A program made the position numbers and the translations under genes. DNA of 18,562 nucleotides from DASVCS01 sp036381495 (GTDB taxonomy: Bacteria; Gemmatimonadota; Gemmatimonadetes; Longimicrobiales; RSA9), in the NCBI GenBank assembly GCA_036381495.1, contig DASVCS010000056.1, positions 1 to 18,562 of the forward strand. The letters are read 5' to 3'. Below the pieces are notes generated by a model. It was not told the origin of the DNA. It worked only from the letters and a program-made list of their open reading frames with translations, and ran no database searches. Position 1 is the first letter of the stretch. Every line of letters starts with the position of its first letter. This document shows positions 8,121 to 14,204 of the stretch, piece after piece.

Positions 8121-10169
8121 CTACGGGTTTTGGCCGAGGGAATGGACGTAGGCGGCCAGAGCCAGGACCTCCTCCGCCGAGAGCCGCTCACCGCCCTTCC
8201 TCGCCGCGGGCGCCGCGTGCGTCTTCAGGCCGGCAACTCCCTCGGCGAGCAGACGCGAGATCTGGTCGATGCTGCCGTCGATGTGGAGCCACTCGCCATC
8301 GCCGAGATCCGGCGCCTTGCTCCGGCCGCGCCCCTTCGCCTCGTGGCACGACGCGCACCCGCCCGCGCCATTGAACAGCTCCCGGCCGGCCGCGATCCGC
8401 GCCGCCTCCGTCTCGGGCGCGGCAGCACCGCTCTGCGTGGCGGGCTTCGCCTCCACGGCCGGAGCGTTCTTCTCCGGCGTGGGCTTCTCCGGAGCCGCCT
8501 TCTTCGTCGGAGCGGATTTCTGTTCCGGACCGGGCTTCGGCTCCGGCGTCGCCTGCGTGGGAGTCGACGGCTTCGCGGGAGTCGACTTCTTCTCCGGGGC
8601 GGGTTTCTCCACGGCGGGCTTCGCCGTCGGGGGCTTCTCCCCCGGGTTTGCGCTTTTCGGCGCGGATTTCACCGGAACGGGCTTTTCCGGAGCCGATTTC
8701 GCCGACGCGGGCTCCTTCGATCCGGATTTCTCGGCCGCGGACTTCGCGGACGCGGGTTTCTTCTCCGCCGCGCCCTTGTTCGCCGCAGGTTGCTGCTTCG
8801 ACGCGGCGTTCTTGCCCGAGCCCGCATCCTTGGCCGCCGGGGGATTCTCCTTGCCGGGCGAAGCGGCCGCCTTCCCGTCCGAGCCCGCCGACTTGCCCGG
8901 AGCGTTCGGCTTGCCGGCCTTGCCCGGCTCCGCCCCATTGCCGGCCTTGTTGCCGGCCTTGTTGCCGGCCTTGTTGTCGGCCTTGTTGTCGGCCTTGCCG
9001 GCGCCGGCGGGTTTCCCTGCGTGATCGGCCTTGGCCGTATCACCGGGCTTCGCCCCGTGGTCCGGCTTGTCCGGCTTCGCCGCGTGATCGGGCTTGCCAG
9101 TCTGACCCGGCTTGCTCGCCTGGTCGGGTTTGCTCGCTTGACCCGGCTTGCCCGTGCCATCCGGCTTGCCCGTGCCATCCGGCTTACCCGCGCCAGCCGG
9201 CTTACCCGCGCCAGCCGGCTTACCCGCGTGGTCCGGCTTACCTGCGTGGTCCGGCTTACCTGCGTGGTCCGCCTTACCCGCGTGGTCCGGTTTACCCGCC
9301 TGATCGGGCTTACCTGCGTGATCGGGCTTCGCCCCGCTGGCCGGCTTTCCGGCATCGGCGGGCTTGCCGGTGTGATCCGGTTTACCCGCGTGATCCGGCT
9401 TGCCCGCCTGATCGGGCTTACCCGCGTGATCCGGTTTGCCACTGTGGTCCGGCTTGGCCGGATGGTCGGGTTTGGCCGCGTGGTCCGGCTTGGCCGCGTG
9501 GTCCGGTTTGCCCGCGCCATCCGGCTTGCCTGCGTGGTCCGGCTTACCTGCGTGATCCGGTTTGCCTGCCTGATCGGGCTTACCCGCATGATCCGGCTTG
9601 CCCGCCTGATCGGGCTTACCTGCGTGATCCGGCTTACCCGCGTGATCCGGTTTACCCGCGTGATCCGGTTTACCCGCGTGATCCGGCTTGCCCGCCTGAT
9701 CGGGCTTACCTGCGTGATCGGGCTTGCCCGCGTGATCCGGCTTACCCGCATGGTCCGGCCTACGCGCGTGGTCCGCGCCGTTCGCGTTCGCGGGCTTCTC
9801 CGGTTTGGCCGGTTTCTCGGGCCGGGCCGGCTTGCCCGGCTTCGCCGAGTTCTCGGGCTTGGCCGGCTTGCCCGGCTTCGCCGCCGTGCTGGACTTCTCC
9901 GGCTTGTTCGGTTTCTCCGGCTTGTTCGGCTTTCCCGGCTCTTCCGGCTTGCTCGGCTTGGCCGGCTTCCCGGTCTTCTCGGGCGTGGCCGGTTCCTCGG
10001 ACTTCGCGGGCTTCTTCGCGTCGTCGGCATCGGCCGGGCCATTCGGTGCGGCACTGGCCGTCGGGCCGGCCTCCTGGGCGGGCGTCACGGCCCCGGGCAC
10101 CACCTGGATCGTGCAGGCGCAGGCCAGCACGGACAGGGTGAGCACCGCGGACTTCATCATCCGTTGCAT
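8121..10169 (-). CDS. Repeat-linker c-type cytochrome, predicted lipoprotein
   Basis: A 682-residue exported protein in three parts. Residues 1-19 form a signal with a possible lipobox (VLAC, C17). Residues about 40-585 are a Lys/Pro/Ala-rich linker with no predicted fold; within it about 40 hexapeptides of KPDHAG type (about 136-410) carry some 26 histidines. The last ~95 residues form one class I-like cytochrome c domain: GRELFNGAGGCASCHEAKGRG with heme cysteines C605 and C608 and proximal H609, then a C-terminal helix LSAEEVLALAAYVHSLG. The heme domain has no methionine. The ATG at 10169 follows GGAGG by 7 nt; the frame stays open 80 codons upstream, but that part is not protein-like. Expected in the periplasm or on the outer membrane as an electron carrier; partner unknown. 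Composition-based searches may mislabel it histone- or collagen-like. Confidence 0.85.
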   Translation of the reverse strand: MQRMMKSAVLTLSVLACACTIQVVPGAVTPAQEAGPTASAAPNGPADADDAKKPAKSEEPATPEKTGKPAKPSKPEEPGKPNKPEKPNKPEKSSTAAKPGKPAKPENSAKPGKPARPEKPAKPEKPANANGADHARRPDHAGKPDHAGKPDHAGKPDQAGKPDHAGKPDHAGKPDHAGKPDHAGKPDQAGKPDHAGKPDQAGKPDHAGKPDHAGKPDGAGKPDHAAKPDHAAKPDHPAKPDHSGKPDHAGKPDQAGKPDHAGKPDHTGKPADAGKPASGAKPDHAGKPDQAGKPDHAGKADHAGKPDHAGKPDHAGKPAGAGKPAGAGKPDGTGKPDGTGKPGQASKPDQASKPGQTGKPDHAAKPDKPDHGAKPGDTAKADHAGKPAGAGKADNKADNKAGNKAGNKAGNGAEPGKAGKPNAPGKSAGSDGKAAASPGKENPPAAKDAGSGKNAASKQQPAANKGAAEKKPASAKSAAEKSGSKEPASAKSAPEKPVPVKSAPKSANPGEKPPTAKPAVEKPAPEKKSTPAKPSTPTQATPEPKPGPEQKSAPTKKAAPEKPTPEKNAPAVEAKPATQSGAAAPETEAARIAAGRELFNGAGGCASCHEAKGRGRSKAPDLGDGEWLHIDGSIDQISRLLAEGVAGLKTHAAPAARKGGERLSAEEVLALAAYVHSLGQNP
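8940..9764 (-). repeat. 18-bp coding tandem repeat (KPDHAG hexapeptides)
   Basis: About 40 diverged tandem copies of an 18-bp unit encode the hexapeptide Lys-Pro-Asp-His/Gln/Gly-Ala-Gly. The most uniform block is about 9520-9764. Toward the C-terminal side copies drift to KPAGAG, KPDGTG, KPGQAS and finally KADNKAGNK. Synonymous codon variation (GAC/GAT, GGT/GGC, AAG) shows it is an old expansion under protein-level constraint rather than a fresh duplication. Because the unit is a multiple of three without stops, neighbouring frames also stay open across it. Confidence 0.9.
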
Positions 10170-10482
10170 GCTCCCTCCTCCGAGAGGGGTCCAGTACGGG
10201 GAGAAGGGGCGACGGGGAGAGAGGGGTCGACCCTGGGCGTCCAGCCGGCCGGAGAGCCGGTCACGGTGGCGCCTTCGATTCGCTGTACTTCCCGAGCGCC
10301 CGGGTTGTTCCCGTGCGGCCGTACCATTCCGGTCGGTGACTTGCCGCGCACGCATGTTCGAGCCAGCCTCCATCTGCCCTGTTCCGGTGAAGCGCCACGC
10401 CGAACTCACGGGGCGCAGGGCCCGTGGCCGGGGCGCTTGTCGCGGGGGATTCCACCAGTTTCGTCCGCTCCGGCGGCGGAGT
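10170..10482. other. 313-bp gap upstream of the cytochrome gene
   Basis: Beyond the cytochrome ribosome site (GGAGGAGGG at about 10173-10181, minus strand) I see no clear promoter, hairpin or protein-like frame. Any promoter for the cytochrome gene should lie here, but no convincing -10/-35 pair stands out. Confidence 0.4.
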
Positions 10483-11046
10483 TTAGCGGGGCCGTCGCAG
10501 CGTTGTGGCGTCGTGGGTGGCCCGTGTCGCGAACGTCGCGACCGACCGGTTCCGGAGGCAGCGGGGTGCGCGGCCGGCGGTGGCGTCGACGAAGACCGAG
10601 CCCAGGAGCTGCAAGGTGTTGAGGTCGTACGCGCTCACCGTTCCGCTGTCGAGGAAGCAGGCGCGGCCGAGCTCGACGTCGGGGAGGACCGTCGCGCCGA
10701 CGGCGGCGAACTCGCCTACGCGCACCCGCCGCGCCGGATCGATGACAACGCCGTTCGTCGAGTAGATGCGGCCGCCGGCGTACTCGATCCGCGCGTAGAA
10801 GACGCCGATCAGGCCTTCCTTCACATTCGTGACCTCGACGCCTCCCGGGCCCACCGCCATCGTGCGGAAGCCGAACTCGGTGCTTTCGTTGTTGTAGCCG
10901 GACAGGATGGAGCCATCCTCGCCGAACAGGATCGAGTTGCTCGCCGTGTGACCCGGCGTCATCTGCGCCCGCGCGACACCGTCATCGTGGATCGCCACGC
11001 CTTCGTGGCGTGGTCGGCCCGGGAGTGAATCGGGGAGAGGGGCCAC
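10483..11046 (-). pseudogene. Relic of a beta-propeller (BACON/Ig-associated) surface protein
   Basis: The minus-strand frame holds a clearly protein-like block of about 150 residues. It includes GVAIHDDGVARAQMTPGHT, SILSGYNNESTEFGFRTMAV, GRIYSTNGVVIDPARRVRVG and DSGTVSAYDLNTLQLLGS. This is the repeating style of secreted bacterial beta-propeller proteins that normally run to many hundreds of residues with a signal peptide. Here there is no signal peptide, no good start (only GTG at 11046 or 10998, or ATG at 10962, none with a ribosome site), and after VFVDA the sequence degenerates into Arg/Ala-rich noise before a stop at 10483. I read it as a truncated relic missing both ends. Further upstream the frame is antisense to the racemase-like gene and is not counted. 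Confidence 0.6.
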
Positions 11047-11151
11047 CCATTTACCTGGAACGCGGCCTGGTCTCAAGGCCTTCGGGATCCGTTGCGCGGC
11101 TGCGAGGCGATCCTCGCGAACCTCGCCACGCCCGGTTCGCAGGCCGGGCGT

Positions 11152-11190
11152 TGCATTGCAGCGTGTGCGCCGGGCGGTCCGTGCATTGCA
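11152..11190. promoter_or_regulatory. Paired TGCATTGCA boxes upstream of the racemase/SDR operon
   Basis: The 9-mer TGCATTGCA occurs at 11152-11160 and again at 11182-11190, start to start exactly 30 bp. Each is an odd palindrome, TGCA-N-TGCA. The pair lies 83-121 bp before the operon start, where an operator would be expected. No regulator gene is adjacent. No convincing -35/-10 pair was found nearby. Confidence 0.4.
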
Positions 11191-11272
11191 ATGTCGTGAG
11201 GTCGGCGCTCCACCGAGCGCAGTGCCGTCCGCGCACGGAGAGATCGAGGACAGCGTCCGGGAGCCACTCCAA

Positions 11273-12379
11273 ATGTCGCGCACGAGCCAGGTCCAGATCG
11301 ACGGCATCGACGTCGCGGCATACCGGATCCCGACGGACGCGCCGGAAGCCGACGGCACGCTGGCGTGGAACGCGACGACGCTCGTGGTCGCGGAGGCGTC
11401 AGCGGGCGGACACCGGGGCATCGGCTACACCTACGCGGATGCCGCCACGGCCCGCGTGATCCGCGACCACCTGAGCGATGCGGTCGTGGGCCGGGATGCC
11501 ATGGCGGTCCCCGCGGCCTGGGAGGCGATGGTGCACGCGATCCGCAACCTCGGCCGTCCGGGCATCGCGTCCATGGCGATCGCGGCCGTGGACGCCGCGC
11601 TCTGGGACCTGAAGGCCAGGCTCCTCGATCTGCCGCTCGTCACGCTGCTCGGCGCCGTCCGGGATGCGGTGCCCGTCTACGGCAGCGGCGGGTTCACCTC
11701 GTATCCGCTCGACCGACTCCGTGAACAGCTCGCCGGGTGGGTCGCGGAGGGGATCCTGCGCGTCAAGATGAAGATCGGCACGCACCCGGAAGATGACCTG
11801 GCGCGCGTGCGCGCGGCCCGCGAGGCGATCGGTCCGGACGCCGAGCTGTTCGTCGATGCCAACGGCGCGTACGGCCGCAAGCAGGCGCTCGCCTTTGCCG
11901 CCGCGTTCGCCGAGTACGGCGTGACCTGGTTCGAGGAGCCGGTCCCCTCCGATGACCTCGATGGCCTGCGCCTGATCCGCGACCACGCGCCGGCCGGGAT
12001 GGAAATCGCCGCCGGCGAGTACGGCTACGACATCGGCTACTTCCGGCGCATGCTCGATGCCGGCGCCGTCGACGTGCTCCAGGCCGATGCCTCCCGCTGT
12101 GCCGGGATCACCGAGTTCCTGCGCGTCGGCGCGCTGGGCCGCGCCCATTCGGTCCCGCTCTCGGCGCACACCGCGCCTTCGCTGCACGCGCACCCGTGCT
12201 GTGCCATCGGACCGATGCGCCACCTCGAATACTTCCACGACCATGTGCGCATCGAGCGGATGCTCTTCGATGGCGCGCACCGGCCGGTCGGCGGCGCGCT
12301 CCGCCCGGACCTCTCCCGCTCCGGACTCGGCCTCGAGTTCAAGCGGCAGGACGCGGAACGCTGGCGGGTAGCGATATGA
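11273..12379 (+). CDS. Mandelate racemase/muconate lactonizing enzyme family protein (enolase superfamily)
   Basis: A 368-residue enolase-superfamily enzyme, which abstracts the alpha-proton of a carboxylate substrate with a Mg-stabilised enolate. The N-terminal capping domain (about 1-130) precedes a TIM-barrel. RVKMKIG gives the KxK pair K165/K167. The metal ligands are D195 (FVDANGAY), E221 (FEEPV) and E249 (AAGEYGY). D272 (QADASRC) and H299 (SAHTAPSLH) supply the His-Asp dyad, which places it in the mandelate-racemase subgroup, typically sugar-acid dehydratases or racemases. The ATG at 11273 follows GGAG at about 10 nt; the frame runs 39 codons further upstream, but that part is noise. 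It overlaps the next gene by ATGA. With an NAD(P)-dependent dehydrogenase next door, a two-step conversion of a hydroxy-acid or sugar acid is a reasonable inference. Confidence 0.9.
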   Translation: MSRTSQVQIDGIDVAAYRIPTDAPEADGTLAWNATTLVVAEASAGGHRGIGYTYADAATARVIRDHLSDAVVGRDAMAVPAAWEAMVHAIRNLGRPGIASMAIAAVDAALWDLKARLLDLPLVTLLGAVRDAVPVYGSGGFTSYPLDRLREQLAGWVAEGILRVKMKIGTHPEDDLARVRAAREAIGPDAELFVDANGAYGRKQALAFAAAFAEYGVTWFEEPVPSDDLDGLRLIRDHAPAGMEIAAGEYGYDIGYFRRMLDAGAVDVLQADASRCAGITEFLRVGALGRAHSVPLSAHTAPSLHAHPCCAIGPMRHLEYFHDHVRIERMLFDGAHRPVGGALRPDLSRSGLGLEFKRQDAERWRVAI

Positions 12380-13446
12380 GCGCGAACGGCGGGCGTGAGG
12401 TCGTCGTCATCACCGGCGCGTCGGCGGGGATCGGGCGCGCCGCGGTCCGGGAGTTCGCCCGGCACGGCGCGGACATCGGGCTGCTCGCGCGCGGCCGCGC
12501 CGGGCTCGAAGCCGCGCGCCGCGAGGTCGAGGCCGCCGGCGGCAGGGCACTGGCCATCCCCACGGACGTCGCCGAGAGCGATCAGGTCGAGGCCGCTGCC
12601 GAAGCGGTCGAGCGTGAGCTGGGTCCGATCGATGTCTGGGTCAACAACGCCATGGCCTCGGTCTTCTCCCCTTTCAAGGAGATGACCATGGAGGAGTTCC
12701 GCCGCGTCACCGAGGTCACGTACCTGGGCTACGTGCAGGGCACGATGTCCGCGCTGCGGCGGATGCTCCCGCGCGACCGCGGTACCATCGTGCAGGTCGG
12801 CTCGGCGCTCGCCTACCGTGGGATCCCGCTGCAAAGCGCTTATTGCGGGGCGAAGCACGCGATCCAGGGGTTCACCGAGTCCGTGCGCAGCGAACTGATG
12901 CACGACGGCAGTCGCGTCTGGATCACGATGGTGCAGATGCCGGCGGTCAACACGCCGCAGTTCTCATGGGTCAAGAGCCGGCTGCCGCGCAAGGCGCAAC
13001 CGGTGCCGCCCATCTACGAGCCGGAGGTCGCGGCCCGGGCGATCCTGTGGGCGGCGCACCACCGGCGCCGCGAGGTCGAGGTCGGCATGTCCACGGTGAT
13101 CGCGATCTGGGGCGACAAGCTCGCCGCGGGGATCGGCGACCGCTACCTCGCCCACACCGGCTACCGGAGCCAGCAGCACGACGGCCCCGAGGATCCGAAC
13201 CGGCCGCACAACCTCTGGGAGCCGGTCGACGACACGCGCGACTTCGGTGCGCACGGCAAGTTCGACGCCCGCGCGCGCGCCAGCAGCCCGCAACTCTGGA
13301 TCAACACCCACCTCGGCCTGTTCCTCGCGGGTGCGGTGGGGGCGCTGGGCGCGGGCCTGGTCGCGTGGACCCGGCGCGACGCCGCCGGCGCGCCGACCGC
13401 CGGCGCGGGCCGCCGGCGCGGACGCCGGAAGCGGGAACGCACGTGA
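12376..13446 (+). CDS. Short-chain dehydrogenase/reductase with C-terminal membrane anchor
   Basis: A 356-residue classical SDR oxidoreductase using NAD(P)(H). The Rossmann motif TGASAGIG is at 13-20, NNAM at 90-93 (usually NNAG), catalytic Ser143 lies in VGSALAYRG, and YCGAK gives Y156 and K160. It is about 100 residues longer than a basic SDR. The extension ends in a hydrophobic segment (THLGLFLAGAVGALGAGLVAW, about 311-331) followed by an Arg-rich tail, which predicts a single C-terminal membrane anchor with the tail in the cytoplasm. The start ATG at 12376 overlaps the upstream stop by ATGA, so the genes are coupled. Its 3' part is covered antisense by the read-through frame of the lipoprotein gene. 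Substrate unknown. Confidence 0.92.
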   Translation: MSANGGREVVVITGASAGIGRAAVREFARHGADIGLLARGRAGLEAARREVEAAGGRALAIPTDVAESDQVEAAAEAVERELGPIDVWVNNAMASVFSPFKEMTMEEFRRVTEVTYLGYVQGTMSALRRMLPRDRGTIVQVGSALAYRGIPLQSAYCGAKHAIQGFTESVRSELMHDGSRVWITMVQMPAVNTPQFSWVKSRLPRKAQPVPPIYEPEVAARAILWAAHHRRREVEVGMSTVIAIWGDKLAAGIGDRYLAHTGYRSQQHDGPEDPNRPHNLWEPVDDTRDFGAHGKFDARARASSPQLWINTHLGLFLAGAVGALGAGLVAWTRRDAAGAPTAGAGRRRGRRKRERT

Positions 13447-14151
13447 CCGCGCGGGAGTGCGGCGCGAGACCGGTCCCACGCTCGTCGTGATCGTGTCCGC
13501 GACGGCGCCCTCGGCGTGGACCGAGCCGCGAACGCGCAGATAGCGCTCGGTGGACACGTCGTCACCGAGCCTGATGCGGATCTCGTAGCTCCCGGGCGCG
13601 ATCCAGCGGGCGCTGTTGTAGTCGACGTCGGACGGGTAGCCGGCCACCCAACCGCTGCGGTACACGGTCCTCCCGGTCGGCCACGCGCGGATGACCGCGC
13701 TGAGCAGCCCCGCCGAGTCCCGCGCGATGTAGGCGAGGTGCCGCGCATCGGGCGAGAGCGCGTGCGCGGTCCACCCGGCCATGTCGTCCGGGAGCGGATA
13801 GAACTGGACGGCGCGGCTGGCGGCGTCGTAGCGGAAGCCGCGCACTGCGACGCCGTCGCGGTAGTCCAGGCCGTAGATCACGGACGCGCCCAGGACGACG
13901 GGTCGGTGGGGCGTCAGGATCCCGGGGAGCGTGTCGGTTTCCGCCGCATAATGCACCGCGATGCGGTAAAGCAGCCCTTCTTCCAGCCCGGTCTCCCAGT
14001 GCACGGAATCGACGAGCGTCACCTCGCGGATCGCGCGGTTCGGCCGCTCGGCCGCGCCGGCGCCGAACGCGGCGCACCCGCCGGACAGGGCGAGCAGGAC
14101 GGGGCAGAGGAGGGCGTGGCCCGAGCGTGGCCGGCGGATGGATGCGTGCAT
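12964..14151 (-). CDS. Small lipoprotein of unknown function with an abnormal, read-through 3' end
   Basis: Residues 1-26 (MHASIRRPRSGHALL, hydrophobic core, LSGGC with C26) predict a lipoprotein. The next ~200 residues are protein-like: IYGLDYRDGVAVRGFRYDA, HALSPDARHLAYIARDSAG, YNSARWIAPGSYEIRIRLGD and TERYLRVRGSVHAEGA, reminiscent of a short TolB/WD-like beta-sheet protein. I do not recognise a family function. After about TTSVGPV (near 13460) the sequence turns into Arg/Ala-rich noise and stays open, antisense to the SDR gene, to a TGA at 12964. None of the three frames has a stop soon after 13460, so a normal terminus seems lost. An alternative GTG start at 14208 overlaps the amidohydrolase stop as GTGA and could couple the two, but it adds 19 residues before the signal peptide. 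Only about 13447-14151 is likely functional. Confidence 0.6.
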   Translation of the reverse strand: MHASIRRPRSGHALLCPVLLALSGGCAAFGAGAAERPNRAIREVTLVDSVHWETGLEEGLLYRIAVHYAAETDTLPGILTPHRPVVLGASVIYGLDYRDGVAVRGFRYDAASRAVQFYPLPDDMAGWTAHALSPDARHLAYIARDSAGLLSAVIRAWPTGRTVYRSGWVAGYPSDVDYNSARWIAPGSYEIRIRLGDDVSTERYLRVRGSVHAEGAVADTITTSVGPVSRRTPARSRAFPLPASAPAARAGGRRAGGVAPGPRDQARAQRPHRTREEQAEVGVDPELRAAGARAGVELAVRTEVARVVDRLPEVVRPVRILGAVVLLAPVAGVGEVAVADPRGELVAPDRDHRGHADLDLAAPVVRRPQDRPGRDLRLVDGRHRLRLARQPALDP

Positions 14152-14204
14152 CCCGGTGTGCCGCGCGCGACGGAAGCGCTCCGAGGGGACGCCGGCGGGC
14201 GGCG

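Noticed and set aside
8940..9764. Possible CRISPR array
   Set aside because: Units are 18 bp, contiguous and diverged, with no unique spacers; they encode an in-frame hexapeptide.
8007..10622. Very long plus-strand open frame (871 codons) across the repeat gene
   Set aside because: It is open only because the 18-bp repeat and GC-rich codons carry no stops; composition is a monotonous Arg/Leu/Val shadow, while the minus frame has a signal peptide, ribosome site and heme motif.
11047..11421. Extending the beta-propeller relic upstream to the ATG at 11421
   Set aside because: This part overlaps the racemase-like gene antisense and lacks the propeller pattern.
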